Counted from the stretch's first letter, positions 33,682 to 46,114 are shown. The stretch is DNA of 64,000 nt from Quercus robur (GCF_932294415.1 NC_065543.1:42492277-42556276), one strand, 5' to 3'. The notes: generated by a model not told the origin, from the letters alone. Program-made: numbers and translations.

Positions 33682-34488
33682 TCATTGGCTAACTTTGAGG
33701 CTATTCCCACCATCAACCTTAAAATCATGCCCTGTGACAAACTCGGAATCCTCAGAAGCAAAAAACACCACAACGTCGGCCACATTTCTGGGTGCCATCA
33801 CCCCACCTTTCAAGATGGCACTCGACTCGTACACCTTTTCTGCCTCTTCATTTTCAACCCCAAACATGTCTTTGAGCAGTGCCGTCCCAACAACCCCTGG
33901 TGAAACACAATTCACTCGTATCCCATATGGCCCCAGCTGCAAGCTCGCGGACCTCACCAACCCCAGCACCGCATGCTTCGACATCACGTAGTCCACGAAC
34001 TTGTTGCCGCCCATAGTCGCCACCACGCTCGCCGTGCAAACAATGCTCCCCCTCACGCGCCCTTCAACCATCGCCCTCGCCGCGTGCTTCACGCACGCCA
34101 CCATTCCACGCGCGTTCACCGCCATGACCTTGTCGTAAGCCGACAAGTCCACCTCCAGCACGCTCTGCTCGCACTTGTGAGTCGCTCTCCCCAAGCCCGC
34201 GTTGCTGTACATGATGTCCAGGCGTCCGTACGCTTTGACTGTGGTGTCTACCAATGCTTTGACCTGTTCCTCGTCACAGACATCGCAATGAACGTAGGTG
34301 CAGATGTTGGACCCGATTGATACGGCGACGTTTTGGCCCTTCTCATCTTGGACGTCGGCGATGACGATGGCTCTGGCGCCGTGAGCAGCGAAGTGGCGCG
34401 CCGTGGCCTCGCCTATGCCACCTGCACCTCCGGTGATAATGGCCACCTTGCCTTGGAGCTTCTTGTTTGATGGTGTGGAGTCTGTCAT
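33682..34488 (-). CDS. Short-chain dehydrogenase/reductase, copy 4
   Basis: A 268-residue classical SDR starting at MTDSTPSNKK, aligned with all paralogues. The cofactor motif is TGGAGGIG (19-26), with the usual Ile instead of the Met found in the other five copies. Asp45 indicates NAD. The catalytic residues are Asn125, Ser154, Tyr167 and Lys171. Unusual points: MYSNAG instead of MFSNAG before the NAG motif, VVFFASEDS near the end, and Lys in DFKVDGG. The frame stays open 25 codons upstream to another Met (34563), an extension also open in copy 5. I prefer the downstream start because it matches the other genes and the transcript leader. Closest paralogue: copy 5. Confidence 0.92.
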   Translation of the reverse strand: MTDSTPSNKKLQGKVAIITGGAGGIGEATARHFAAHGARAIVIADVQDEKGQNVAVSIGSNICTYVHCDVCDEEQVKALVDTTVKAYGRLDIMYSNAGLGRATHKCEQSVLEVDLSAYDKVMAVNARGMVACVKHAARAMVEGRVRGSIVCTASVVATMGGNKFVDYVMSKHAVLGLVRSASLQLGPYGIRVNCVSPGVVGTALLKDMFGVENEEAEKVYESSAILKGGVMAPRNVADVVVFFASEDSEFVTGHDFKVDGGNSLKVSQ

Positions 34489-35857
34489 TTTGTTTGTATC
34501 AATCAGGGAGTGAACTGAATAGTGAATCCTAAGATCCTTTCTATGTGATACAATATTTGCCAACCTCTCTAGTCTCTGGTCCCATATGTAGACAAATCAA
34601 ACAGTAATCAATTACTATACCTTGCATGAAAGATCATCCAACTCTGAGTTTTGACCGCTTCTTTTTAGTTTTTGGATATGAAAAATTAATGGATGTCCCT
34701 TTTTTTTTGTTTTAGAAATTTTTTATAATAAAAAAAGTAATTGAATTTTTTATTATTCTTTATATTTTTTACAAAAGTAAAATTAAATTTTGTTTAAAGA
34801 TAATCTATTAATTTCTGTCCCTAGAGCACTGGGACCCTTTTAAAAATAATCAATCATATACCTATATATGTAATTTCGTCTTTAAATCTTATGAGGATGG
34901 CTCTCGATTGTTTTACTTTTTGGTTTTTGGGATTACTCGAGGACCATAAATGGAAAGGTGCTTATTAGCTTTGTCCTCCTGAAAACAACCCTCGCAATTT
35001 TATTCAAAGTCGGCGATTCAAACAAAGTAGCGCATCAGGAAAAATTTCTAATTGATTTGGAAGGTATATTCTGCAACAACCGATGTAAAATCTTTTGAAA
35101 TCTAGTTTTAAATTATTTGATCTTTGTATTGGACTAGGAGTTTAAGGTGGTGCACATCTAATTGACTATGAGGGGCCTAAACTATATATTCCGCATTATG
35201 CGAAAAAATTTATCAAGGAACTTGAAATAAATCCAGATCCCATGGAACATCCTACTTATAGATGGTCAAAATGAAAAGTTAAGAATCTTCACTGCCGATC
35301 AAAACAAAAAGAGTAGTTATTTTTTAAAAAAATAATTAAATTTTTACTTTTTATCTTTTTTTTTTTATTAGACGACTGAGATGAAAAGTTAAGTTTTTTA
35401 TATTTTTATCTCGACCATCCATAAGATATTGCATCTAGCGTATTGCACGAGATCTAGATTAAGACCGGTAATTGAAGATATATCACAATTGACTTGAGGA
35501 ACAATTCATAATTTCTCACTTGATCCCACACCATATAGATCTATACAGGCTCCTCAATTATTGTATTCTAAATAGATAAGAACCATTATAGCCACATCCA
35601 AATTAGATTTCCATGATTGATTCTCCCTTAATTTCCACGTATTCAAGATATAAAGGTTAAAGTTTAAATTTCGTCATCTAAATTTATAAATGGTCATGAC
35701 ATGTGATTAATTTATTATAAAAAATATTTGTTTTAATAAAATTTTTAAGATATTATTTTAAAACTAAACTTTAATAAAAGATGGAATTGTTGCTGGTTTA
35801 ATTTGGACCGCTTATGTCTTTCGGCCGTCCTAAGAACACAAGATTTCCTCTGCCTTA
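34489..35857. other. Upstream region of SDR copy 4
   Basis: Near the gene lies the leader shared with copies 3 and 5 (minus-strand CATATGGGACCAGAGAC, about 34574-34590). Further out, about 34845-35060 and 35150-35470 match blocks upstream of SDR copy 5 and the repeat at 27055-28970. No other gene is seen. Confidence 0.5.
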
Positions 35858-37059
35858 GAGCATTAGCATTGGGAAATGCTAATGCTATATCTAAGAGAAA
35901 TTTAGCATTTTACACCTAAAAACCTATTGCATCAGGAAATTGTAAACAGCAGTATTGCAAATTTTTTTGCAATACTGCTACAGTACAATTCTATACATAG
36001 AATTGTACTGTTCACAGAATTGTAAAAAATTAATAATATTATACTCCTCCTATTTCAACCGAAATTTCTCTCTCATCCCTCTCATTTTTTCTCTTCTCTT
36101 CTCACTCTTCCTTCTCTTTCTCCATCCGCTCTCTCCTCTCCGAAGCTTCATTGCTAAAATTTCTCACCCATCTCTAAAATTTCTCACCCATCTCACACAG
36201 CCGCTCCCTCATCTCTCATCGCACGGCCTGCCTCTCTCTCGTTGCACCGGTGCTGGGTTTTGGATTTTTGAGGTTGGAGGTTGGATTAGCGTGGATCGGT
36301 GAGCTGGGTTTGGATCATTGGGCTGGGATCGGTTGATCGGTGGGTTTGAAATGGTGGATCCGTTGATCGGTGGGTGGATCGTTTGGGTGGATCATCGGTA
36401 GCTCCGATGGTGGCTCCGATGACGATTTTTGGGTATTTCGACGGCCTGGGTGTGGGTTTGTTGATCGGTGGTTTGGGTTTGCTGATCGGTGGCTTAGGTG
36501 GTGGCCGTTGATGGTTTGATGGTTTGATCAGTGGCTTGGGTGGTGGGTTTGTTGATCGGCGGCCTAGTTTGTGTGGCTCTGTTGATGGTTTGTGTTTGTG
36601 TGTGTGTGGCTTTGTTGTGGTTGGGTTGTGGCTGAAGTGACTGGTTATTCTGGGTTTCCGATGGGTTTCCGATGGGTTGTTTTTTTTTTTTTTTTTTCCT
36701 TCTGTTGTGACGCTGGGTTTTTGTTCCGGTGGGATTTTGGTGAGCAGTGGGCAGTGGGTAGTGGTGGCTTGGGTTTTTCTGGGTTTTTGTTCCGATGGGT
36801 CTGTGTGTGGCTTTGTGTGTTGAGCTGGTGCTAAAGGCTGAAGGAGAAAGAGAGGAAAAAAAAAAAAAACTGTTGGAAAGCCTAGGAAAACAAAAGTTTC
36901 AGTTAGAAAAAAATAGTAAAGAAAGATTAAAAAATAATATTTTAATAAAAATAGAAGTTTGGGATGTGGAAGTATTGTAAAATAGGATGGTATAAATGAT
37001 AAAGTGGTTTTTAGAATTGTAAAATAGAATAGCATTGCAATTTCCCAATGCTAATGCTC
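35858..37059. mobile_element. Large non-autonomous TIR element (GAGCATT ends)
   Basis: Perfect terminal inverted repeats GAGCATTAGCATTGGGAAAT open and close the 1202-bp element, with TA immediately outside both ends. The left subterminal part holds a strong hairpin (CAATACTGCTACAGTACAATT and the nearby complement). The interior is compositionally odd: CT-rich to about 36240, then GGTGGATCGG-rich to about 36830. ORFs in the interior are low-complexity (Pro/Lys/His-rich or Trp/Val-rich) and not credible genes. Superfamily uncertain: PIF/Harbinger-like or Mariner-like. Confidence 0.75.
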
Positions 37060-37857
37060 TAATTATTCACTAAAATACTCATAAAGTAAAACTAAGTATG
37101 ATTACCATGCACCTGCTTCTCAAAAAAAAAAGTATGATTTCCAAAACTAGACCAGGGGTTCATCGTCCCCTAGATTTTTTTTTTTTTAATTATTATATAT
37201 TTATATATGTGTGTAAGATAATAAAATTTAACTCCAAAATAATTATACTTGGCACCCTCAAATATTAAAATTTAGTCAAAAGAACCTATAAGAAAAGGTT
37301 TGATCTGGATTCAACATCAACAAAGCGGTGATTGATGGTTATTTGGGAAGCAAGAGCATGTACCCAATAATAAATGTCAGAAATTTCAACTAAACGGATT
37401 TCGATAATTCCTCGAAAGGCTAAGAGAATTCCGAACAATGGTGAAAACATGTTTACTAGTGGAATTGACTCTAGAGTCTAGAAAACATCTTAATGAGCCA
37501 CAAGTATGGTAAATTCTAACGAACGAAAATGAAAATGAACTAGGATCCACTTTAAATACATCTTAGCTATGAATGAAACCTCTCCATTTCACTTTGGAAT
37601 ACAGAGGATCCGGATCCAAAAAATTTCAAATAAAAGCGCAATTTATGTGATTGGATGAAATTTGGGTTTTAAATGGCCCAAAATCTTCTCTTTTTTTACC
37701 CTTTTAAAATATATTGAGCTAACTTGATTTGTCTAATATAGAATAACGGTCACATAACTAAGAACCTAAAAAGAGGCCTTAGAAAACAATTTTCTACTAA
37801 AATTAACAAACATGAAATATTATGTTAATAATGTAGATGGAAAGTGTAGCAACACAT

Positions 37858-37899
<42 letters not shown>

Positions 37900-38496
37900 A
37901 TCAACAAAGAATTTTTTTGAGAACAAGAAACATACATGAAAGACAAAAAAATAGAAGGCTTTGCTTTGATAAAGGGAAAAGGAAAATGTTTGACTCTAAA
38001 TATGTTTGGAGCCTTCGGCTTCAACTATCAATAGAAAGATGGCACACGCTATATTATGTGTAATGCACATGACTCACTTGGTAGTTGAGTTAATTGAGTA
38101 ATGTGCAATGCACATAATAAGCATAAATGTCATCTTCCTACCAATGGTTGGAGCCCAAAGCTTCAAACAAGTTAGGACCAAACTTTTTTCAAAGAAAAAG
38201 AAGCACCACATCTTACTTTGAAAGTACCTAATAATTATTCATTTGCATCATTTGATAGGGAAAATTCCTAACACTTCATAAATACAATCTCATTCCTATC
38301 AAACTATTACTAGTCGCAAACTCACACGATGCGTGAGAGTAAATAATTATTTTTAATTGTAACATAATGTATAATTTGTTCTCTAAAGTTTGTTGAAGAT
38401 AATTTGTTCTTCCTAAAATTTAAAAAATTTCTATTTGGTCCACTCAGTCAATTTTGGTCCCCCTTCAGTCCATTTTGGACTAATTGGGCCTTAAAT

Positions 38497-38552
<56 letters not shown>

Positions 38553-38804
38553 TTTTTCTTATAGGTTGCATTTTGAAGTTTAGCTCAAAAATTATTTTTT
38601 TCCTTCTTAATTTTTAGGTTGAAAAGTATGAAATTTTATTATATTTGAGATAAAATATTTACTTTTAAGTTAAAACACACAAACAAAATAGTCATTAAAA
38701 ATTAGAAATATGTGCCCTAAAAATGATAAATATTCAAAAGTCCTATTCGGTCTATTTTGTCCTCGTCAATTCATTTTGGTTCTATTAGAAATATGACCTA
38801 ATTG

Positions 38805-38985
38805 ACTAAAGTAGACTGAATGGACCAAAATAGATCTAAGTGAACCAAATTGACCAAACTAAATCGAATAGACTGAATTGGACTGAATTGACCGAAGTAG
38901 ATCGATTTGGACCGAAATGGACCAAAGTGGACTAAAGTAGACTGAACCAAACCAAATAGATGAAGTTGACTGAAATAGACCAAGA
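38805..38985. repeat. Degenerate 10-11 bp minisatellite (GACCGAAATG type)
   Basis: About 15 imperfect copies of GACYRAAWTR run in series (GACTGAATGGACCAAAATA and so on). Spacing of GAC or GAY steps is 10-11 bp. No ORF of interest. Confidence 0.65.
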
Positions 38986-39068
38986 ATTAGCATAGCCAAG
39001 AATTTTTTTTTTTTTTATTTTTTATATAAACTCAAATTTTTACTTCCAAAATAATCAAGTATTAACTC

Positions 39069-39436
<368 letters not shown>

Positions 39437-40199
39437 ATAAGAAATTTATAGAACATAATATGAGAAGAAAAAAAGTAAAAATAAAAATATATAGTGATAA
39501 ACACCAAATTATCCAAGTTATGTAATAAAATAACCTTATATTTTTAAATATTATTTTTATAATGCAATAGGATAACATCTATGAAAAATAAATCATAATA
39601 AAAAAGATGACAACTTAATCACATTAAACCAAAGTAGAGTTCTAAATAATATAAAAATTATTTATCAACCTAAAGTAGAGATGCAAAATTTCTTTTTAAA
39701 AATCCACCAAAAAATGAAAAAACAAATTAGAGAAAGAGAAAGAGAGGGAAATGTATAGAATGAGAGAGAAAATTGTAAATTTATAGTAAGAGGAAGGGAA
39801 TAAGAAAAGCAAAAAATAAAGTAAGATAAAAGGATACTGTAAAAGTGATATTAAGGTAAATAGTAATAGGGAGGTAAAAAAGTAAAAGAGAATGTAAAAA
39901 TTGGATAAAGTATAACATTAAGTTGAGAAATTAATAAGAAAAAAAGTTAAAAATAAGAGAGAAAATGTTGGACATAGGTGGTTGATGTGGTCACTAATGT
40001 GGCTTAACAGAAGTGTAATAACAATAAATACTACGTTTCAACTTTATATATATATATATATATATATATAGATTATGGAGTTTGTATGGCTTAGGTTTAA
40101 GGATACAATCTCATTTATATTATTATGGAGTCGTATCTCTTCGTTTTAGAAATACAACCTGTGCGAAATGGTTGTAATTTTCCTTTCGACTTTTGCTTA

Positions 40200-40765
40200 G
40201 GGTGCAACCCTACTATCACAATTCATAGTGATGAAGTGCAAATCGTTAGTCTTGTAGGTTCGTCCAGATAGAGTCGTATCTTCATCGGTGTCACTGTAAA
40301 ACTGGTAAGGTAGCTTCCTTAAGGTGGACACCGGTGTGGTGTCTGCCACAACTTCTCCGATGCCAAAGTCAATATAAGAGAACTTTGAGGAAATAACAAA
40401 GTATCAGAATAACTAGAAATACTTTGAGGTGTGTCTGTGTACCTTGTGTTGGTGTTGTGAGGGCTCTATATATGCTCCCACAGCCCCTAGCCGTTGTGGT
40501 TGTTAATGTGGCTTTAATGTCTCTTTTGGTAACATCTCATGCTTAGTAATGTGTGCCTTAATGAGGCATCTAACGGTCTGTACAGCTGGTCTTGTAACCG
40601 CTCGGGACATTATTGGCTGTATTGAATGGTTTTGTTACCTTCGTCAGTGATATGGACATGTGGTTAATTCGTCTCAGAGGACAGCCTCGTCGGTCTCGAT
40701 GGTGAGTTCGTCAGTCCCATCAGATGGTGAGTTCGTCAGTCCCATCACATAGCATATAAAAGCAT
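40200..40765 (-). mobile_element. Probable LTR fragment, minus strand
   Basis: Read on the minus strand it has a promoter-like GGGAGCATATATAGAGCC (about 40465-40482). A leader follows, with TTGACTTTGGCATCGGAG and GACACCACACCGGTGTCC. This is the style of a plant Gypsy LTR. A short duplication (GGTGAGTTCGTCAGTCCCATC) lies at 40702-40745. Ends and partner LTR not found. Confidence 0.45.
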
Positions 40766-41193
40766 ATTATAAAGGAGTGACCCTTTTTTTTTCTTTTTTG
40801 AGAAGGCCTCTTTATGAGTTTTCAATTATTTTTTAAATATTTAAGGAAGAAGGATTGGAACCCCAACTATCTCTTTTGGAAACACCAAAAATAACTAGTT
40901 GAGTTTCAAGTTTTTTTACTAATATTTTGAGTTTTCAATTCAAAATTAAAGCAATTCTTGACTTTCCATTATGACTTGACTAGTTTCCATTTTGGAACAG
41001 TTTATCTACCTTTTTTTTTTCTCATATATTTTTGTTGAAAGTGTGTTAAAATATACTTGTACTTTGAAAAAGTTAAGTGAGAAAAAATGAGGTTTTAAAA
41101 ATTTGTCCATAAAAACTAAAAGCTTCCACTTGAGGGTAATGGTTTTACTTTTCTCTTGCTTTTAAAGAGCAAAAACTAGTGAATATAAATCAT

Positions 41194-41194
<1 letters not shown>

Positions 41195-41236
<42 letters not shown>

Positions 41237-41301
41237 CATAAATAAAAAATAAGCAAGGAAGCGACCTGAGTCCTAACCAAAACCAGTAAAGAAAAATAAA
41301 A
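41195..41301 (-). mobile_element. Short retro-insertion with poly-A tail
   Basis: A 42-base poly-T is followed by about 65 bp of unique sequence. It is bracketed by CATGTTTTT (41191-41199 and 41302-41310). This is the same genomic site, in the paralogous flank, where the LINE at 24111 inserted. Confidence 0.6.
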
Positions 41302-41534
41302 CATGTTTTTAAACAGCATCTTTTAATATTTAGCTTGTATTTTCAAACGGTAAAATGGTGCCTATCTTTGTGATTCCCTTTCCCTCCTCCTATGTTTAAA
41401 ATGTTAACGCATGATCAAAAACCCAATATTACTTCTTGTGTCCCGCAACCATAAGTCATGACCAGTCCAAAACTCAAACATTCACATTTGAATGGGAAAA
41501 TAGCACCGCCAGAGCATTCCTCCCCCCAACCCCA

Positions 41535-41556
41535 CCCCCCCCCCCCCCCCCCCCCC
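41535..41556. repeat. Poly-C tract
   Basis: A 22-base C run in the 3' flank of SDR copy 5, followed by AAAAGAAAAG and (CTA)n. The copy 3 and copy 4 flanks have GCATTCCCGATTTGG at this point. Length may be unreliable in an assembly. Confidence 0.7.
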
Positions 41557-41796
41557 ACAAAAAAGAAAAGAAAAGAACAACTACTACTACTACTAAAATT
41601 TTGTGAGTTTTCCAAATAGAATGACACCAAAACACCTCCTTTTTCCCAATAAACAACACTAGAACACTTAATAAGAGACCTTTAAATAGTTCAATTAATT
41701 AATTCTTTATTGCATCTTCAACAATTTTAATAGAGGATTTGACAATTTTTCCTGAAACCTTTGTGACACAACTCACACAAGTGTGCTTTTAATGGA

Positions 41797-42603
41797 TCAT
41801 TGGCCAACTTTGAGACTAAACCCGCCGTCCACCACAAAATTATGCCCAGTGACAAACTCCGAATCCTCAGAAGCAAGAAACACCACAACGTCCGCCACAT
41901 TTCTGGGTGCCATCACCCCACCTTTCAAGACGGCACTCGACTCGTACACCTTTTCTGCCTCTTCATCTTCAACCCCAAACATGTCTTTGAGCAGTGGTGT
42001 CCCAACAGCCCCTGGTGAAACACAATTCACTCGTATCCCATAAGCCCCCAGCTGCAAGCCCGCAGACCTCACCAACCCCAGCACCGCATGCTTCGACATC
42101 ACGTAGTCCACGAACTTGTCGCCGCCCATAGTTGCCGCCACGCTCGCCGTGCAAACAATGCTCCCCCTCACGCGCCCTTCAACCATCGCCTTCGCTGCGT
42201 GCTTCACGCACGCCACCATTCCACGTGCGTTCACCGCCATGACCTTGTCGTAAGCCGACAAGTCCACGTCCAACACGCTCTGCTCGCACGTGTGAGTCGC
42301 TCTCCCCATGCCCGCGTTGCTGAACATGATGTCCAAGCGTCCGTGCGCTTTGACTGTGGTGTCTACCAATGTTTTAACCTGTTCCTCGTCAGTGACATCG
42401 CAATGAACGTAGGTGCAGATGTTGGAGCCGATTGATAGAGCGACGGTTTGGCCCTTCTCGTCTTGGACGTCCGCGATGACGATGGCTTTTGCGCCGTGAG
42501 CGGCGAAGTGGCGTGCCGTGGCCTCGCCCATGCCACTTGCACCTCCGGTGATAATGGCCACCTTGCCATGGAGGTTCTTGTTTGATGGTGTGGAGTCTGT
42601 CAT
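41797..42603 (-). CDS. Short-chain dehydrogenase/reductase, copy 5
   Basis: A 268-residue NAD-type classical SDR in one exon, starting MTDSTPSNKN. TGGASGMG is at 19-26, Asp45 indicates NAD, and the active site is Asn125, Ser154, Tyr167 and Lys171. The tail ends VVDGGFSLKVGQ, the consensus ending for this group. The reading frame extends 24 codons upstream to another Met (42675), including a LANIVSHRK segment shared with copy 4. The leader position argues that this is untranslated. Two inserted Helitron/hAT elements begin about 270 bp upstream, so its promoter is short or has been remodelled. Nearest relative: copy 4. Confidence 0.93.
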   Translation of the reverse strand: MTDSTPSNKNLHGKVAIITGGASGMGEATARHFAAHGAKAIVIADVQDEKGQTVALSIGSNICTYVHCDVTDEEQVKTLVDTTVKAHGRLDIMFSNAGMGRATHTCEQSVLDVDLSAYDKVMAVNARGMVACVKHAAKAMVEGRVRGSIVCTASVAATMGGDKFVDYVMSKHAVLGLVRSAGLQLGAYGIRVNCVSPGAVGTPLLKDMFGVEDEEAEKVYESSAVLKGGVMAPRNVADVVVFLASEDSEFVTGHNFVVDGGFSLKVGQ

Positions 42604-42873
42604 TTGGTTTATTTCAGTCAGGGAAGTGAATACCTTTCTATGTGATACTATATTCGCCAACCACTCTAATCCCATGTGTAGAGATCAAACAGAAATCAAC
42701 TTATACCTTGCATGAAAGATCGTCCAACTCTAAAGTAAAAATTGACTCTCTTTTTTCTTTTTTCTTTTTTTTTTTTTCATTTTTTTAAAGTATTTTTTAG
42801 AATGAAAAAGTTGATAAATGTCTGCATTAGTATAAGAAATTTTTGTAGAATTTTTTTTTTTTTTTTTTTTTTA

Positions 42874-43151
42874 TCTATACTATATATAAGAGGATTCTCA
42901 TATTTTAACTGGATTTTATGTGATTTAAAAATATTCTCATTAATGAAAGGTAACTTCATTTAGAAATAAAGTCATAAATGTTAAATAACAAATTTTATTT
43001 TGAATTCAAAAAGAGAACTAATAAAAATTTAGGATTTTATTTGTTTGAAAAATTAAAAAAAAATCTAAATTATAATTGATACAAATTATTAATATTTATC
43101 CAAAAAATATAAAAACCTCTAGCACGTACAACGTGTGTGCTTAGAGACTAG
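42874..43151 (+). mobile_element. Small non-autonomous Helitron
   Basis: It starts TCTATACTATATATAAGAGG after an A and ends with the hairpin GCACGTACAACGTGTGTGC followed by TTAGAGACTAG before a T. TC start, hairpin, CTAG end and A/T insertion are the Helitron signature. Five related minus-strand copies occur between 45468 and 53674. Confidence 0.75.
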
Positions 43152-43157
43152 TAATAG

Positions 43158-43754
43158 TAGGGGTGGCAATTCGTGTTCGCATGTCGAGTTCGTGTCGTGT
43201 TGAGCCATGAATATTAGACTATATAGGTCAATCCTAACCCGACATGTTCATTAAACAGGTCAAGATTCCTCAATCCTAATACAATCCATTTATTAAATGA
43301 GTTAGTCGTGTTGACCCGTTTATCAGATTTTATCAAAACGAAAATAATAATAATAATTTTAGTATTAAACAAATTGATATGAATTATGAAAACCCAAACA
43401 AATAAATATTTTTATGTAAAAATTAGAATTAATAACTGCATTACAAATAATAATTCAAAACTAAAACATATCTTAATATCACATATAATCAATCATAATA
43501 TGTCAAAGAAAATAAACCACAACAATTAAGAAGTTTATATACCTAGGGTTTGAAGGGTATATTGGTAAAATGCTATTTAATTAAAAGGGTCAAACGGGTT
43601 CCATGTGATGGACATTTACCCAATCCATTTATTAAACTGATCAATTGTGTCAACCCGAATACGACATGAACCCATTAAATCTCAACCCATAACCTACTAA
43701 TTTCATGTCGTGTCATGTCAAGTTCGCGAGTCGTGTCCAGTTTTGCTAATCCTA
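43158..43754. mobile_element. Old hAT-like element
   Basis: The ends TAGGGGTGGCAA and, inverted, TTAGGATTAGCAAAA (last base outside the called element) are flanked by AGTAATAG / AGTAACAT (6 of 8 match). Subterminal GTGTCGTGT and ACACGACAT motifs alternate. It lies directly beside the Helitron end. No transposase. Confidence 0.6.
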
Positions 43755-43841
43755 AGTAACATAATAATAATTTGTTTTACAATTTTTTATACTTGTCATG
43801 AAATTAATTTTTTTAAAATAATTTAATATCTTATGCCCTAA

Positions 43842-44225
43842 GAGCATTTTCATTAGGAGTTGCAAAAAAATGTTATTTTAACACATCAAAAATACAATTC
43901 TTTTTTTGAAAAAATTCTATTTTATTATTTTGACACACTATTTTACAATTCAGTATACATCACATCTTCTATTCTTCAATTTTATACATTAAAATAATAT
44001 TAAAAAAACCAACACTAAAGCATTTGAAACCAACATGGTTGCATTTGAATAAACAAATAATAAAAAATTTTGCAACATGCTACAGTGTGGTTCCATAAAT
44101 GAAAACGCATTGTAGCATGTTGTAAAAAATTTTGAAATTTAGAACATCTCATAAAGCATGGATATTAATATTTGATGTGCCAAATATCAAAAATTTGACA
44201 TTTGACATACTTGATACGAATGCTC
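43842..44225. mobile_element. PIF/Harbinger-like MITE (GAGCATT ends)
   Basis: It begins GAGCATTTTCATTAGG after TAA and ends CGAATGCTC. The duplicated copy of its right end at about 46588 is followed by TAA, which supports a TAA target duplication; here the right flank has mutated to TGG. Noncoding. Confidence 0.55.
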
Positions 44226-44712
44226 TGGCAACATCTTTTAACTAAACTCTTTTAAAAATAGTCAATCATACACCGATAATGATTTCATCTTTAAATCTTA
44301 TGGTGGAGATGACTTTTCCTTGTTTTACTTTTTAGTTTTTGGAAGTACTCGAGGGTCATTGGCCTTGGGATATTTAATTATTAGAGGGTGCTTTAGTTAT
44401 TTGCTCTCTCCCTTCACTTGAACTCTCTCATTTGGATTAAATGGTCCGGTGCTTATTAGCTTTGTCATCCTGAAAACAACCCTTGCAATTTTTTATTCAA
44501 AGTTGGCGATTCAAACAAAGTTGGTGCATTAGGGAATATGCCTAATTGATTAGGAGGGTATATTCTTCAACAACCGATGTTAAAATCTATTAAGAAGTTT
44601 GAAATCTAGTTTTAAATTACTAGATCATATATTTGTGTAGGACTAGGGGTTAAAAATATATATAGCTCTCACAATTTTTTTTAATTTGATCAAGTTGGCG
44701 GTTCAAAGTGGA

Positions 44713-44713
<1 letters not shown>

Positions 44714-44774
<61 letters not shown>
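44714..44774. repeat. (TA)n microsatellite at the duplication breakpoint
   Basis: A 61-base TA tract. Its counterpart at 47079-47111 is where the LTR now at 47112 inserted. Confidence 0.85.
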
Positions 44775-44777
<3 letters not shown>

Positions 44778-45222
44778 TTGAGGAGGCACCTACAAATCTC
44801 TCATTTTGGATCTCAACGGAGAGGAACTACTATGATGATATGATCACGTCTAATTTGAACCACGATTGATTTTCCGTTTTCCTATCCTTTTCTTATTCAT
44901 GATATAATTTATAAAGGTTTGAAATTTTAAATTTTAAATTGTATGACCCCTATATAAAAAAAGATTCGGTAGAAGGAGGGATTTCTTGAGATAGGAAGAT
45001 GGCGAGAGTGAGGATGTAAATTTTTTTTTGAAAAAAAAAAATAATGTATAATTTTTCTGAGTTGAAAAAGGCATATCTCTTCATAAGCATGTGCAACAAC
45101 CCACTTAATTTACCCAAATTGCGCGAATCGCGTTCACATACCTTGTAGTGAATATGATATTTATCTTTTGGTGGATTAGGTGGGTCCACTACTACTAGGG
45201 TAGTGGGTTTTGTTGGGTGTTT

Positions 45223-45379
45223 AATTTTTTCATACAATATAGAATTTTTATTCTAATGTAATCTAAATGTATATGTATTTGAAACCCCCTTTTGGAGACT
45301 TGAACCCCTAACCCTTACTCCCACACCTCACAAGCACTTATACTTGTGGAGTGACTATCGCACCAAGAGTGTATGATGA
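45223..45379 (-). mobile_element. tRNA-derived SINE
   Basis: The minus strand carries a pol III A-box-like TGGTGCGATAGTC and a B box GGGTTCAAGTCTCC about 50 bases on, then an AT-rich tail. It is flanked by TTTGTTGGGTGTT / TTTGTTGGTTGTT. A sister copy lies at 52769-52940. Confidence 0.75.
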
Positions 45380-45432
45380 TTTGTTGGTTGTTAGGTGGAC
45401 TTCTTTCAAAACGCCAAGACCCAACCTAACCC

Positions 45433-45467
<35 letters not shown>

Positions 45468-45471
<4 letters not shown>

Positions 45472-45795
45472 CCTTTGAGCATAGGCTTACGTGCGTACTC
45501 AGAAACTCTTTTTTTTTTTTTTGGTAAACGTTAATAATTTGCATCTATTCAAATTTAGAAATATATTTTTAATTTTTAAACAAATAAAAATAATAAATTT
45601 TAGAGATAAGTAGTAACTGTAATTTCTCTTTTGAACCTGAAGAGAAACAAATCCTAAATTTTAGAAATTCTCTTTTTGAATTCAAATTGAAATTTGTTAT
45701 TTGACATTTATGACCCTATTTCTAAATGAAGTTACCATTTATTAATAAGGGTATTTTTGAACCACATAAAAGCCTACTTGAAAGAGGGAAATCCT

Positions 45796-45800
<5 letters not shown>
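45468..45800 (-). mobile_element. Non-autonomous Helitron, copy 2
   Basis: The minus-strand end reads GCACGTAAGCCTATGCTC then AAAGGCTAA before T. The other end is AAGAGGATTT next to a TA/CA microsatellite. The core is shared with 42874-43151. Confidence 0.6.
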
Positions 45801-45853
<53 letters not shown>

Positions 45854-45855
45854 TA

Positions 45856-46114
45856 CTAGCCTCTAAGCATGCGCATTGCACATAATCAGAGGCTTTTCTA
45901 TATATTTGTGTAAAAATTAATAATTTGTATCTATTATAGAAAAGGAAAAAAAATGTGAAGAGAAAAAAAAAATCCTAAATTTTAGGAATTCTCTTTTTGA
46001 ATTCAAAATGAAATTTGTTATTTGACATTTATGACTCAATTTCTAAATGGAGTTGCCCTTTATTAATAAGGGTATTTTTGAACCACATAAAAGTTCAGTT
46101 GAAAGAAGAGAATC

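Larger units (their letters stand above)
43947..45470. repeat. Segmental duplication, left copy
   Basis: 43947-44774 matches 46308-47111 and 44775-45470 matches 52330-53010. In the right copy the two halves are separated by a nested LTR insertion (47112-52308). Landmarks include TTCAGTATACATYACATCTT, CTCGAGGGTCATTGGCC, GGCACCTACAAATCTCTC and the SINE. There is no gene in either copy. Confidence 0.8.

Noticed and set aside
36286..37035. 249-residue Pro/Lys/His-rich ORF
   Set aside because: It spans low-complexity cargo of a TIR element and includes the T-rich and A-rich ends; composition, not coding signal, keeps it open.
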